This document shows, piece after piece, positions 38,085 to 57,600 of a DNA stretch of 64,000 bases. Where the stretch lies: NCBI RefSeq assembly GCF_020085105.1, contig NC_058055.1:7762822-7826821 (forward strand). Reading direction: 5' to 3'. Positions within the stretch are counted from its first letter, which is position 1. The number at the start of each line of letters is the position of its first letter. This DNA comes from Siniperca chuatsi (taxonomy: Eukaryota > Chordata > Actinopteri > Centrarchiformes > Sinipercidae). A program made the position numbers and the translations under genes. The notes beneath the pieces are model-generated. The model saw only the letters and a program-made list of their open reading frames with translations. It was not told the origin of the DNA and did no database searches.

Positions 38085-41000
38085 CTACAGATCAGACAGA
38101 ACATTGGAAGCCAGGCTGCAGGTCAGCCCGGTGCCATCAGGCTCCACATTGATCATCTTCACAACTCCATCTTCCACCAACATAGCATATCTGAAACAGA
38201 GGATGAAGTACACACTGATTTATAGCTATGATCTTCAAATGTACCAGGAAATGCCAGACACTAACTCCAATGCACCTACTTAAAGATTGATTGAAGAAAA
38301 GATTTATTTTCAGAACATGATCCTGAACACAACTTAGTAAGCACCCTGAAGAAAAATTTAAAATAAATAAATAAATAAATAGTGACTCGATTTAGGACTG
38401 AAACTAATTGAAATGTGTTAAAATATGACATGAACATGAAGTCAAGTCTAGTCTTTATGGTTTTCTCAGTATTATTCTAGAAACACTGATGTTAACATTG
38501 ACCTCTGCACCATGGAGAGAGTGTCTCTTAAAAACAAACCAAAAGCGGTTCCATGTCTGTGACTGTGTTCGATATCACGCCCTCATTCACAACTCCCTAT
38601 ATAACAGGCACTCAATAGTTTACAGTGAGCAGTTCATTGAGATTTCAGACACTTATGAATAAGTCAAACAACTGCAATTTTTGCATCTATAAAATGCAAT
38701 GCATTACATAGTGGTATTGTTAGCATAAAGTAGTGTACATATCATGGACATTACTTTGTTCATTCCATTGTGGGAAATTCTGATGGCTCTATATAGAGCA
38801 TACATTTCTAAATTCAGACATTCAAATAAAATGGTGGACAGTTACGATCACGCACCATTCTAGTAAATAGGGAGTGATTTCCGAAACAGCCTGAGCTTAC
38901 ATTGGCTTTAATTAATGAAGAAAAAAAAGATCAAAAACATGCTAGCAAACTGCTATTGCAAAACTGAAATAAGCAAAAGGATCATTACCTCTTGGATCGC
39001 TTGTTCCCAAGTACCTGCACAATCTGATCACTGTCAAGTAACAGGTCAACTGCCTAAGAGGCAGAAATAAAAAGACAGATGAGTACACACAGTCACGTTA
39101 AATAAAACTTAAATATACCAGACATATAGTTTTACCTTTGTAAAAGCTCCAGTAGGATCAGCCAGCATTCGAACCTGCAGAGGAAACAGTAGTAAGCTCA
39201 GCGTTCTTAATATCTAAAATATCATGTGCATTTCATGTATCTTTAAGTATGTCTGTTGTGTCATCAACGTCTCTATTCTTGAGCAAGGCCACTCTGATGT
39301 AAGGAAACTGACTTCTTAAACAGACTTTACACTACACAAGGATAATGTCAGTGAGCTTACAGTATATTAAGTGTGAGACCTTGGCATTATCATCTACTGT
39401 GAGCATCTTATTGTCAGAGGTACCAAAACACTGTCTGCAGTTAGTTATGATTTCTAAAATGCCTCAATTGTGCACACAGCCTAGTGCACTAATAGTGTTC
39501 AGCAGACTGCTGGGATTAACTTCTGGTCAAATCCACTAAAAATGGGTGCCAAATTCATGATTTACTTTACTCATACAAAATGTCTGCCAGGAGTTGTCCA
39601 CATCTAAGTTGTGTGATTAATAATATTATATTATATTATTGGCTTTCATCTCACAATTTGACTTGCCGCAGGTCGTCATAGAAATTGCTTGTCACTTAAA
39701 AATTGTAGTCCATACCTTGCCATCTGTTCCATGCTCCTTTCCCCAGGCAGCCATGACAAATGCGTCATTGACAGAAATGCAAGCAACCTCCTGTATACCT
39801 TTACTCTTTAAGTCTTCAGCCTGCTGCACAAAACCTGGGAGGTGAGTCTGCAAACAACAAGAGAAATACAACGTCAGCTGATGCAAAGATGATTGTGCAC
39901 ATGACACAGCAAACAGATGATGGTGGGGACTCAACCTTGGAACAACCAGGGGTAAAAGCTCCAGGTACAGCGAAGAGGACTCCCTTCTTCCCCTTGAAGA
40001 GTTGATCCATTGCCACCTTATTTCCTGGCTCTCCCTCCTGGACCTCCACTGCGGGGAGATGTTCACCAATCTGTTAGGGATTGAGAAGACAATATACAAG
40101 AAAGTAAACCCACTTACTCAAATTATAATAGCAAATGATACCTTTTTTTTTTTTTTTTTTTTTTTTGGTCTGCCCCTACAGGCAAATTGCATTGCTGTCC
40201 TGATTGGTAGGTAGAATCTGTTGGTCAAAAGGTGTCAGCATACTTACACATACTTTGATGAAAGCATAGGAAAGATATGCACAAAACACATATGAAAGAT
40301 CAAATACATTTTTTTTTATCCACATTTGCTCAACTTAATCACTACATGGATTATTAAAATAAACCAGTCTCCAATTAGGCCTCTCAGTAATAATTAGAGG
40401 CTGGTGGTTTAGCAGATGATTAGGGTAGACAACCTCAACAGGATATAAATTTTAACTTAATAAGCGCACACTTGGGTTGGTGGCCACTGGAGGGCGACAA
40501 ATCACCAGATCCAGATGCAGGTCTCTCGTTAAAATGGCCGAATGAATTTAAGCCTGACATTGACGGACTAATAAATCTACTCTAACGACATACACTTTAT
40601 CACACGGAGTGCTTAAACGCATTTTCAACACGCGCTAATAAATACACATCACACTTTAACAATGTTATGCCCTTTAAGATATTGTAATAAATCAACATTT
40701 GTACGCATGGCAGCTGTGAAGTACATGCACACATTCAGATGGTTGGAGTTAGAATAAGTTAATGCTTATACACACATTTACTGCCGCTGTATTAAACAAA
40801 GAAAGTAAGACAGAGCAACACAAGTTTAATGTTAACTACACAGGCCTTAAAATGGTATTATATAAATAATATATACTTTTTCCGAGTGGCTAACTTATGT
40901 ACAAAGGAACTGGACCAGCCAGGTGTCAGATAGTGTAATCATTCACAGTTTGCATTACGTTATGCTACGTTCAAGTCGAGCCAGCAGGTGTTGAGGAAGC

Positions 41001-41303
41001 TTCTGGTAAAGTGCTTGAAACAAATGTTATCATTCCTAGCTAATGGCTGTCATGGCGACGGGTTTCAAGGGGGCACGGTGAGCTACAGAGAGAAAGGCGA
41101 AGGACGTAACGTTAGTTAATTCTCAATAAAACACCCTCACGTCTTTGCATAAGCCATGTAACGTTAGCGCATACAGCTAACATTAGCTAAACGCATGCAA
41201 GTCTTACCTGAATTGGCATTTTGACGACAGGAGAGGTGTGTAGCAGCCTTACGCACTGGACGACACGGCTGCTCTTGATGACAGCGGCTGTGATGGAAAG
41301 CAT
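38085..41303 (-). CDS. prdx5: Peroxiredoxin-5, six coding exons
   Basis: An atypical 2-Cys peroxiredoxin reducing H2O2, alkyl hydroperoxides and peroxynitrite in mitochondria, peroxisomes and cytosol. Minus-strand exons 41208-41303, 39936-40070, 39716-39847, 39136-39174, 38989-39053 and 38085-38190 join in frame to 190 residues (human 214). Residues 1-28 are Arg/Ser/Val-rich without acids (MLSITAAVIKSSRVVQCVRL), fitting a mitochondrial presequence. A second Met in VVKMPIQIGEHLPAVEV could start a cytosolic form. The active site GAFTPGCSKTHLPGF holds the peroxidatic Cys with its Thr. The resolving Cys is in TGLTCSLASN near the end. The last residues, SDL, resemble the human peroxisomal tripeptide SQL. 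Confidence 0.96.
40143..40166 (+). repeat. Poly-T tract in prdx5 intron 1
   Basis: Twenty-four consecutive T on the plus strand (poly-A in the gene's sense). This could be the tail of a retroposed insertion or plain slippage; no flanking duplication was confirmed. Confidence 0.8.
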
Positions 41304-44300
41304 TGTAGCTGGCTATTTCACTAGCTAGCGTTAAGTAAGCTATTATCTTGCGACAACTTTGTAGGATGTGGTGTGTCGTCTGTTGCGTTTCTGCTTTCTG
41401 ACGCACCTCAACCTACTTAACTGTCACTGTAATTTACAACACTGTTACGTTCAGTAGTGTCCCACATTGAGTTTGGCTGTTGGGAGTTAATCTAGCATCC
41501 AGATTTGGGCCTGCTAAATCTTTATTTACTGCGCCATCTGCTAGCAAGAAGCCACATGTCTAATGTAATATTTGTGAGACTGATTGATACAATTGTGGAC
41601 TGAAGCCAAACCGGTTTTCTCATTTGAAAGCTGCAGGCAGACATGACAGTTCTGATAAAGAAATTAACTTGCTAAGTCCTCTATTAATATATATATATAG
41701 TTCGGGAAACCTACATTAAGGTGGAGGAAATGTAAAAGCACATATATATATTGTCACAACTATAGTAAAGTTAGTGCTATTTGCAAACCCTTGTTGGCTA
41801 ATTCTGAGCCCATGCAGCTCAAACACACTCTGGCAATCCTACAGGATAATGTTGCCGCAGAGGGTAAAGCTTCCTGTGTTGTTTCACAAAACGGACAGAG
41901 GTGATGCTGAGCTGCAAAAATTAACACACAAACACATGAAGGCAAATAGTTTATAATGGTGGTATGGTCAGGTATACAATCAACTACTACCATCTATGGA
42001 TTGTTTTTATTCTTGAGTATTCATTTCTCATGCTCAGTAACTGCATGTGAAGTCTGTCCAGCATTTATGTTTTGCACAACCTTTGAAGGACTGTCCCTCA
42101 TCATCACTTATGAGTGATGAGATATGTGCACTGCATTGTCAAAAATATGAATCATGAAGTTGAAAGTTTCAACAGTAGTCTTCGTCACACTACCCCCATC
42201 TAATACACACACAAATACACATACAGTACATAAATATACACAGGGAGAGATGAGACCAGTGATATGTGGTGGTGGTGTGTCCATTTATTACACAACACAA
42301 AGCACCTACAATAATCCACTCCCTGTTGCGTCAGATAGTGGAAGAGCTCACTTTTTTCACAGTGATTTTTATGTGGACATGTATAGACAAGGACATCAAA
42401 CTGTTTTATCTAAATGAAACAAAAAATAGCCTACACACAGAAATTCACAGCCAATATCACACACAAAAATAAAGCAGTGTCAACAAACAGTAAATTGAGT
42501 AAAAAATAGAATTTAATCATTTAAATAGTCTTTCAAAATACAAACATTGATTTTAACTTCTAAATAATATAACGTTTAGTAGCTATTCTTCATTATAACT
42601 GGCAATGTTAAATGTACACTGTGGCTATACAAGGAAATGTGAGATTTGGTAATTTATTGTATTGCTCATTTGTATTAATGCGCACATATTTAATAAAACT
42701 GCAAATGGCTGTATAATTATAACAGTGACACTGCAAATGACCCTGTCTTCACCCTAACCCACCGTACCTAAAACATTTGTATGCTTGTGAAAAATCTACC
42801 TTTGTGTAAATGTTAAAGTTAATTTGAAGATACCTGAACAGCTTTAAGTCTACCCAGGCGTCGATATTTATGTCTGCTTCAGAATTCTGATTACTATTTG
42901 AGAAATTAGGTTAGTAAACAAATCAGAACAAAACTGTTTTAGATCACAAGAATATGTCAGCTGTAACCTATGAAAACAAAACCAAACAGGTGAGGTCAGA
43001 GTCAGTCGCTGCTCCACAGTGCTAGCTGTTGCTAATATAACATCTGTGTGTTACAAGTTGAACTGTTTTCAATTTAAAATTGCTGTAAATGACCTCCAGT
43101 GTTTTCGAGCTGCACCATTATTCCTGTGAAACACTTTGTACCATGGCGCATCTTATAAAGCACGATTAATGAGCCATATACACCTTAAAGTTAGGAAAAC
43201 AGAAACAAATGATTTCAGGTGTTCGCAGAACTGCAAGACATTCAATAAACCCAATATTTAAATTTAAGTTGACAAATCAAAAGATCAAGAATTACATTTG
43301 TCTCCACAGTTATTTGGCCGTCTGGCTTACTCTGCCTGCTGAGGTAGCCCTCTGTAGCCTCACCGTGCCACTAAATCTATAGAGCCATGTAAATTGATCC
43401 CTAAAATGACAATCAGCTTCAGAAAACACACAACTGCTTACATTAAAAAAAACAATTAGTATTTATAATATCCTGAATAGAAAGCTTCATTTCAGTACCA
43501 AACCCACAACAGTGTCACAATGTAAATAAAATACCCTTAAATCCTGGAAAGGAAAATTTATGTTTCAAGTCTTTACAAATTTCAGAACACTGTAAGCTGC
43601 ACAAATATAATTATAATGGGGAATTTGTATCACATTTGCTGGCTTTATTATCTTCCACTATAAATTGCATGTTTCTGTTTATTTAAATGGAACTGTACAT
43701 GGCTAAATTAATGGCCCTTTGGCCACCAAATATTATTTTTAGGAATCTAATTTTGTCAACAGATACTGTAGCTTTGCATTGCATGTGAAGCTTACTATAA
43801 TGATCATTTCTACTGTAAGTATACAAACCTGCTGAACAATGAGTAGGACTTTCAGGATGTTGCCAGACAAGATTTCAACATCCAAAAGGAAGATGTTGTG
43901 TATGTTGCATTTCTTGTTGTCCTGAGCCCATTACGGGCACTTGCAAGTTAAAGTTCAACAGCTGTACGCACACAAAGGAGGGATCTCACATTGAAACAAT
44001 TGAGATCTTTTATGCAACGTTCTTCACTACTGCAGAAAATGCAGCAAAATCTCATTATACACCTATCAATCATGTGGGTTAGTGTTAGACATTATAACCC
44101 ACAAATCAAACAGGTAAAATAGGTCAGACCGTTATTTTTGAACAGCACAGCTGCTGCAGTCAAAAATAGTGGTTAGATCTAGTGGAGGAGGACAGTATAA
44201 AAAAGCAGATGAGGCATATGCATTTCTTTTCTAACCACTGTTGTTGCCACACTGGCTTTAATGTCAAAGAGTTGTGTTCTTCCCTGATCTCAGTGTAGCT

Positions 44301-45343
44301 CATTGTTTTAGACTGCACAGGAACGCACACGCTTGCTTGTCTGGAAGCCAGTTTTTTGTGTGTCAATAGGATTTACATACAACACTAAATATATTACCTT
44401 CCAAGTAGAGCATTTTATGAGCACACAATCTTCATATGCACTTCTCCTGGACAAATCAATTGCACAACCTTTTATAAAGAATCCTGCACCCACTATGTAC
44501 ACCAGTGGTTCCCAACTCCAGTATTTAACCCCAAAAGTGCTGCTGGTCTTACCAGGTTTTTAAATCTACTCACCTGGCATCCCCGACTCAAACCAGTCTC
44601 TACTAGAAGCTATAACTTGTTTTGTTTTTTGTTTTTGTTTTTAAATCAACACTTGGGGTCCTGAGAGTGGCGAACTACTGATATACACACACAACTAGAT
44701 GTCTCACCATTTTATCCAGATTTTAAATGTGACAGACAATAATCGAGTCATTATATTGCTTTTAACATATTGCAAGTAATTCCTATGAATTTGCCTACAA
44801 CGGCACACTAAACTATAGTAAATACAAGCACTCCGTGTGCATGTCAGTCTGACCCTATACTGGACCCTCAAGTCTTTCGGTGAATATGTTGTTATGGCTT
44901 TCATGAGTAGATGTTGCATTATTTTAAAAAGTTCAAAAGCCACATGACTGCAGTCTGTTCTTGGGTACCTAAATGTTGTTCTTCAGTGGTTATGCAACTG
45001 CAGACCGATGCTGTGATGGAACACGCCATGAAAATAGTTGAAAGGTTTTCTGGCATTCATGTTAAATGTTTTCATTCTTAGATCTTGGAGCCTTTTACTG
45101 AAGCTTGGCAGTTACATCTTACTGTAAATAACCAATTCCCACTTAAGGACATGAATACATGAGGTTTTTCTTTTCTCATATTCTTTTCCTTTCTTCATGT
45201 AGCCAAGGGGAAAAGGACCATTTTCCTCATTATTAATTCTCTAATAAAATCTTTCATTCCTCACAAACCACTCATCCACTCTTGAAGACTAGATCTCTGT
45301 TGGGTCTTTCTCCGCATCCTCTTTACTTCCGCTGCTTTCCGCT
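41304..45343. other. Region between prdx5 and esrra
   Basis: The prdx5 promoter should lie at about 41304-41450 on the minus strand; no TATA box is evident. The rest is AT-rich, with a short TA dinucleotide run near 41690, an AC-rich tract at about 42200-42240 and a small hAT-type element at 44.5 kb. The 3' UTR of esrra occupies an unknown part below 45344. Plus-strand TTTATT words near 43680 and 43642 are possible minus-strand poly(A) signals, which would imply a long 3' UTR. Confidence 0.45.
44503..44680. mobile_element. Short hAT-type MITE with 8-bp target duplication
   Basis: Left end CAGTGGTTCCCAAC and right end, read inward, CAGTAGTTCGCCAC form imperfect inverted termini. The eight bases before the left end (atgtacac, 44495-44502) and after the right end (atatacac, 44681-44688) differ at one position, matching the 8-bp target duplication expected of hAT elements. 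178 bases, no coding capacity. Confidence 0.75.
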
Positions 45344-50467
<5,124 letters not shown>

Positions 50468-50664
50468 TCACATCTTTGTCTTTTAAACTACCTTCTTGCC
50501 ACCAGGTTAAAAAAAAAAAAAGACCAAAATCTGACTTTTTCTAACACGTGGCACTGGTCAGATTATGAACATGCAATCTGATATTATCACATTGTTGTTG
50601 AATCTCTTTTCTCTACAGAGTGGTACTTTCATAATCACAATCACTGCAATTCTGTGTCTATTTT

Positions 50665-50885
50665 TTCTCCCTTTGTCAAGTCAGTGTTATTTATATAGCC
50701 GAATATCAGAAATCACAAATTTGCCTCAAGGGGCTTTACAATCTGTACAGTATACAACACCCTCTATCCTTAGACCTTTGTGGCACCTTCCAACTAAAAG
50801 AGAGGGTGGAAACGTGCCAGTAGTGCCCCATCATGAGCTACAGGACCCTGACACTGTCTAAGACACGGTCTCCAAGGATTTACAC
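50665..50885. repeat. Interspersed repeat in the esrra 5' intron
   Basis: The phrase 'gtgttatttatatagccgaa' followed by 'cacaaatttgcctcaaggggctttacaatctgtac' (split here by wording) matches a repeat found throughout fish genomes. The downstream 'agtgccccatcatgagctac' belongs to the same unit. Class not determined. Confidence 0.55.
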
Positions 50886-50999
50886 CAAACATTAGTAATC
50901 ATTACTGTTTGCACCTACGGCTTTAGTTCATCCATGTGGGATGGTTTGAGTGTAAACACAGGAATCGTAAGGAAGCGCAGCCAAAAAGCAAAATGGATA

Positions 51000-53900
51000 C
51001 ATTCTGAACTGGGTGCATGTTCTGAATGTACCAGTGAATTTAGACCAACTTCTAAGCTCAGTTAAAGCCCAACTAACTTAAGCTAAACTACCCTGAGTGA
51101 CTACTAAACAAGTAACCTGTGGTTACTTCACATTAAGATCATGGTCAGTTTTCTTTGCTTGAAGCATGGACTGTGTAAAGCACCTGGATTTTGCAATATC
51201 AGCATGCTAACATCGCAAAAGGCCTGCTAGTTCCCTTGTTCTTTAGCAGCACTTAGTCCCTGTGTTGTTTGTGTTATTTTTTGCTCAGGTAGGCTTTTAA
51301 GCCATCAGAAACACCTTAGATTCACCAAACCAGAACCGTTCACACCTATAATAAAACTTTACAGTCCTCGAATCATCCCCACAGTGTTTAGTCTTTATCT
51401 GTGACATTTCTAGACATTAAAATAGCCAAGGTGACTAGATGAAGGTCGCTATGCTTATGAGCAATGGCCGCTCTTCCCTATTCAGACACATAACTTATGT
51501 TCAAGTAAGGCAGTAAGAATACTGCAGCAACCTACTTGACTGCCAAAGGCTGTCTGTAGTTCTCCATTTAATTACAGGAACAAGCATGGCAAATACTTCA
51601 TGTTTGCAATGAAATTAAATATGTTTATGAATCCAAATACAGGCACACAGAAGGCCAAAATTATAGTTAAGCAGCCACTTTCCCATGTTTATCATTAAAC
51701 CTGTTGTACACCATTGCAATGTCCTCCTCCATCTCAAAAAAAGTGACAACAACAAACACATATTCCTCAAAATCATGAAAATACACACACACTCACTCTC
51801 ATACACTACAGATTCCTCAGCTGAGTATCTAAGGTCAAGATTGCCACAAATGTGAAAATCAAACAGCAACCTTATGACAATTATAAGAAGAGATTTCATT
51901 TCTTGAGTGAGTGTACAGTCCTGACCTTTCACAACCAAATGCAAACCGGTTAGAGAGCAATGTGAATGGTTAGATCACCGTGAGTAATTTTGTTTCATGC
52001 TTTTAAGCTGTGATTCAACTTCCAGTAACTTAGTTCTAATACCATCTGTCAGGGTTCTTAATATCAATCATACATTGCATCAATTATAAATAAGACAATT
52101 AGCTTAAAAGCATTCTGATCTCTTTGACACATAATGTAGTAATAGCAAATGGGCATCTGTGTCAGTAGGTTTCTTGCATTCAAGTAACTTAACAAGTGGG
52201 TGAATATTTGTGTGACCAAGGTGACCACTACTCTGCCCTGCCCAAATTATGTTAATAATTAATTCAGACTCCTGTAATTACACCTCTATAAGGAGACCCA
52301 GTCAGTATACTGTATAGCCAAACAATGACTAATATTTCATTATGCTGTCTGAAATTTACTTCTTATCAAAGGATGATAGAAATGTAGATAGGACTTCAAG
52401 GATCAGAAAAAATGGAAAAGGGGATCAATAGGGTAGAAGCATTAACTGTAGTGTGTGCCATGTCTGTCTCTGGGCTTCAACTCATCAGTGGATACATTAA
52501 TGCAGAGCCTTACTTGAACAATTGTGCTCTTTTTCCAATTTAATATATCACTGTGTGAGGACGATGAGATGGGATCTCTGCAGCCTAAATAGCCTCAATC
52601 CAGTTAAAACCCAAAAGTGACTTGTGATTTTCTGATGTATACATACTGGCACTGGCAATCCACTGCTATTACCAACCATTTTTTCCTCTTGTTTATCAGT
52701 TGGGCTGATAATCCAGTGGCAGCTTGTATGTTTAAAAAGTGTTGCAATATGCATTGCTTATGGTCGGTTCAATGCTCCAATCCCTCGCCCTGCCCACAAT
52801 GACAACATTACATGCAGTTCTATGTTCGGTACACACTAGTATGGGTTACTCGCCCAAAAACGTATGGGTGTTTAGCATAATTAATAAAAGGCTCTTGGTA
52901 TTTACTTTATGGTACATAATGTATACTAGAGATAAGATTAAATTGCAGGTGTTTTTGATAATTATAAGTAATAATCATCCATTTTCTGTTTTATCTACAT
53001 TTCTGCAGCTAAAGGTAAACACTGACATGCAGTCTCTGAAAACTATCACCCTGACAACAAAAATATCAGTCAACAGCATATAATCAATGAGAGCTCAGTC
53101 CTGACCTGCGATGTATGCTGTTTATCTATGTCAATCTGCAGAATTATGAATATGTTAGATGTTACTCATTTACAGACATCTATAATGAACAAGCCTCTAC
53201 TGACAACTTTACATCCTGATACACTTCACGTCACAGAGTGAATTTATTGGAAACGACTCTTAGAAAAACATGATTTCTGGGCTTCATTACATAAACGTAC
53301 TACTAATAAGACACTATCTTTCAGCTTATCTGTTAAATACTTATGCCTCTAAACATTCAGTCAGCGCATGAACATGAAAATGTGATTTAAAGGTGATCAA
53401 AGATTTTCAATATCAGGCATATAAAGTGGGCTCTCATTGCATTGATGCCATGCTGAAGACTGAGTCAGTTCCTGGACTTGCAAACAAAATCTCACAGTAT
53501 GTGCTTTACATATACACAATACAAGATGTAATACAGGGCAGTATGGTTGTAGATAAAGACTTGCCATCCTGGGTTCAAGACACTGAGAGAGGAACTTAAT
53601 CCACATATCACTCATTGCAAACCAACTATGCCTTTATCATATTTATTGCTACAGCAGATAATTCAATCCTATAGTAGCTGGCAGTCGACACTTTAGTTGG
53701 AGTTTGCCCCCTCTGGATTGTAGGACTGTTTGGCAAGCAGCAAGAGGGTCACAGCAAACCTAGCCTGTTTAAAGTTTAGCTACTTGAACTAAGTTTACAA
53801 GCTCAGTGAGTGGATCAGCCAATAACATCAGGACTAGTACGTGAGCCCTGATAATCAACAATGTGATTCAGTTTTGCTCAGACTTTAAGCAGACCAACAA

Positions 53901-54319
53901 GTATCCCTCTACCATGTGCACCGCTGGCCAGGTCCACATCTGCTTTGGCAAAGGAGAAACGTCGGTTTCAGTCACGAAAATGTTCAAAGGCAACCGGTAA
54001 TAGCTGTATGGTTACTGTTCGTGTGATTAAAGCCGATTAAACAGCCCGTAAACCCAGCTGAGGTTGGCCAAATTGCTGTGTTATCTATTTAACTCACCAC
54101 AGAAACGTGTCGTGTGTACTGTAAACTAATGTACCAGCATGTTTGGAGTAGCGTTAGCATTAGCTTCAACAACAGCGAACACATTATGATAACTGTAGAT
54201 TAGCTGCCCTTAGCTAACTAAGCTAGCAGTAGCTAGCGTTAATCCTGACTGACCAGCTCTCTCCTCCTGGGGCTGAGATTTATTTTTGCCACTCTGACCC
54301 GGACTAGGCTGCATCTTAC
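51000..54319. other. esrra 5' intron, no coding feature resolved
   Basis: AT-rich sequence between the first coding exon and the candidate upstream untranslated exons. A minus-strand donor-like CTGTG|gtgagt near 54092 and a GC-richer patch at 53880-54060 may belong to untranslated exons. No protein motif is seen. Confidence 0.4.
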
Positions 54320-54450
54320 CTGATAACGGTGACTAGTACAGCACTTAAGTCCCTCCACGGTGTGATATCATGGCACAGGTTTGACACAAAAAAAAAATCG
54401 GTTTAGAGACTGCCAGCGTCTGCTAGCTCGTGTTGGTTGTGTGTTGAGAT
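54320..54450 (-). other. esrra: Candidate esrra untranslated exon, proximal
   Basis: On the minus strand the sequence '...gtcaccgttatcag' meets a perfect donor (CAG|gtaag) with the exon edge at 54320. Upstream DNA is locally GC-richer, with CpG words ('gccgattgtagcccggccc'). This fits an alternative first exon feeding the acceptor at 50410-50411 before the ATG. The transcript start is not visible; about 54450-54480 is a guess. Confidence 0.4.
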
Positions 54451-57106
54451 GGGCCGGGCTACAATCGGCTTTCTCTAACAGCTGGTAGATGGTAATGGAT
54501 GGATATAATGTAGCTAAAACACATTAGATCAAGGAGCACTCGGGAAACACTTTGACTCTGTGTCATGATTATTTAACTGCCAAATGAGCTAAATGCTAGA
54601 AGACATGTATTTTTACATAGGCTTGAATGTCATAGGCCTATACTAACTTCCCATTACACACACAGAAATTTAAAGAAAACTCATATACTCTCATATGATG
54701 GAGGAATAGCACATAAACTCGTTGTTAAGAGGTGACATTAGAGAAATATGTTCAGTCCTAATTGTAAACTTACAACAAGCTGACTGGCTAGGTCAGAAAT
54801 GAACTATGCAGAAAGCTTCTTTTCCCCCCAGGCTGCATACAGCATCCCAAAAACACACAAACTTTGGGCCCCTCACACTGATACCTTGGTTTCTCCTCAC
54901 ACAGGGTTTTGGACATTCTCACATTTATTTATACTTTGATCTGATTTATACTTAATCCTCTCTCCCCTTCCTACACCACTTGTGCCTCATTTATCCTTTT
55001 TGGGGGTTGCAGGGCAATCACACCCCACCCTTTCAACATGCTCTATGAGATGCTTGATTGCAACAGAACAATACACACTAGCCACTCGTAATATTTTGGA
55101 TGTGAAATGAGAAGCCGACACCTTCACCATCGTTCTCTGTTGTTTTTGCTGCATTTCTACTTCCACACCCCTCCTTTGTTTGTGTGTTTTCTAAAGAAGA
55201 CGTTAACATTGCAAGCTAAAAGTCCATCACAGCCTTACAAGAATGAACTGTGAGGCAGGTGAGGGACTTGGCTACAGGACACAAATAGCAGACATAATCC
55301 TAGTTGAAGCACAGCATAATATTTCATCTGATGTGAAAACAGATTACCTGTTTGCTGAGCTGGAGTTCGAAGCCTATATATTTGTGAATCCCGGTGGTAG
55401 CTCAATGAAGTGCTATTGCTTTGAGTTGAAGTCTGCAGTTCTCAGGACACCTGCAAAGTAAGCAAAGGTTTATGAGTACCATCCCAGAACTTACAGCCAA
55501 TCACTTTTCATGTTCCCACCTGCCATTTGTAATTTTAATGGTCACACATTGTTCCAGCCTCATAATAACCATGATGTCTGAGAACAAGTTGTACGCATTA
55601 GATTATTAAAAGGCTCTTAACAGTAATAGCTGTGCCAATCTTCACATGTACCAGAGAAAACCTCTATTATTGGCAATAGTTTTGTTTCCTCTGTGGTAAG
55701 TCATGTGTATAATCGTAACACTGACTTTTCCTTCCTAAAATACATATTCCACTGTATCTATCCAGATTTCTGCACGCTACTCAAGTACCCTCCCCCTTAC
55801 GCTGTGTGACACACTCCAAAGGTCATAGTCACAGGAATGCTTGAAGGACAGACAGAGTGAAGCCAACACCTTGTCCCTCACTCATACAAAGTCATAAGCT
55901 GAAGTTTGGTGATAACTCTCTGTAAATAATTAAAGAGACCAGTTTTAATGAACATTAATAAATAAAACATTACATGAAACATAATTTAAGTTACTCTTTA
56001 AAGTGTGTAAATATGACTCTGGATTTGGAAGTGATCAGAACTGACAACTTTATCTTTATAAAGTGACATTTAAAAAAAAAAGACGATTAATTAAAATTAA
56101 AGATGTAGATTTAGATTATAATCATAGCAGGCAATTAAACAAGTTAGTAACTGGCATGCACCCAAATAATTTCTTGTTCTAAATGTTATTTCTGAATACA
56201 CCTTTTCCCCATGAATGAAAAGTCAAATGTCATAGCACATAAACCGGTCCTTCCTTTGTCTTTAATGGTTTTAAAGCTCTCTTTTAATACTTTTGTTAGG
56301 GGACATCGGCGGTCTTTGACACTAATATTGCATCGTATTGACTGTACATAAAACTCAATTTGAGGGTTTTAAATGCGGCGCACTTTGGAGACGGCGAGAA
56401 CAGCACCCAGGGGTGACCTTGCCTACTGATCTCGGACCGGTGACAGGTTAATTGCCATAGTGGATTATGCCTTAAGATCAGTGACCTCAATCCTGGTTCA
56501 GCAGGCACTGTGACTTGCAGAGTTCAGTGTGTTAAGACAGAAAGAAGAATAACTCAGGGGGGCTTAAAACACACATCTGAAAAAAAAGCTAAAGTGTGTA
56601 CAGTTGAAGAAGTGCGGACTGTTATTTGCCAACGCAGGACTCGCCTTTTAAGTGAGGACGGCATGCGGTGAGCCATACGAGGACATTATCCGCTGCATCT
56701 TATTCAACCACAGCGCTGCATTCTTCATTTACTTAATAACTGACCATGCATCCCATTTATTAAGACATTCTGTGGGAGGGGGGGTTACCGGCATTGAGAG
56801 CATTACATGGACTGTTATAGCATTTATTTACGTGTGAATTAGTCAGGGGATAGTCTATACGTGTGGTGTAACCTGGACAGGAAGGATGTACTGCAAATTG
56901 TTACACAATGTAAGCTACTAAATATTTATTCAGCGGCTCGCGCTCCTACCCCCAATAACGTGACCACGCGAACTTAGCTCTGCCAGGCGAATCGTGCATG
57001 CACACCAGGCTACCGTTAAGACAGCTGACATCTCCGCACAAAGATTAATAATAGCCTACACCCACCGTGTGCTCTATCTCTGCAGTGAAGGGTAAGTAAA
57101 GCTACT

Positions 57107-57600
57107 TACTGGGAAATGTAAAAACATCGTAGGGTTGCTTTTTATCTGAAGTCTGTCAAGTCTTCGCGGCTGACAAGTCGGTTTAACCGGTTTAACGGCG
57201 CTGTCCAAGCCTCGCAGGGTTTCTCACATCGCATCACTACGTTACGGTAGAATAAGGTGATAACATCAACCGGCGACACACTGTCTTATCCGTCCGTTCG
57301 GTCCAGTACGCTGGTGTTATAAATTCTCGTCTTCTGCTACAACAACCGATGTTGTAATTGGACATCAAGACTTCAAGAAGGAACACCGAATGTCCGGTTA
57401 AAGATTTTCACAGTAAAACTTTGTCGACTCGCATAGCTTTTCTCGAGCCAGACAACGTCCCAAAGCGAAACGGGGTCTAATATGAGAGAGTCATTATCTA
57501 CTACCCGAATATGCAAAACACTCCCCAGAATCATACAACTATCAATATTACTAAAATGAACACAAATTACGGCTTTATTTTTACAAGCTCAAACTAGGTA
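57107..57600 (-). other. esrra: Candidate esrra untranslated exon, distal
   Basis: A minus-strand donor CCCA|gtaagt ends a CpG-containing segment at about 57107. Upstream (57.3-57.6 kb) the sequence stays CpG-rich for this window and leads into the promoter motifs at 57.6-57.7 kb. Mammalian ESRRA also begins with a distant untranslated exon. Linkage to esrra is inferred from strand and position. Confidence 0.4.

Noticed and set aside
38360-38385. (AAAT)n tract in a prdx5 intron
   Set aside because: Short simple repeat without other signals.
41304-45343. Search for trmt112 between prdx5 and esrra
   Set aside because: No recognisable TRMT112 exon on either strand; reported as an apparent absence, not as a gene.
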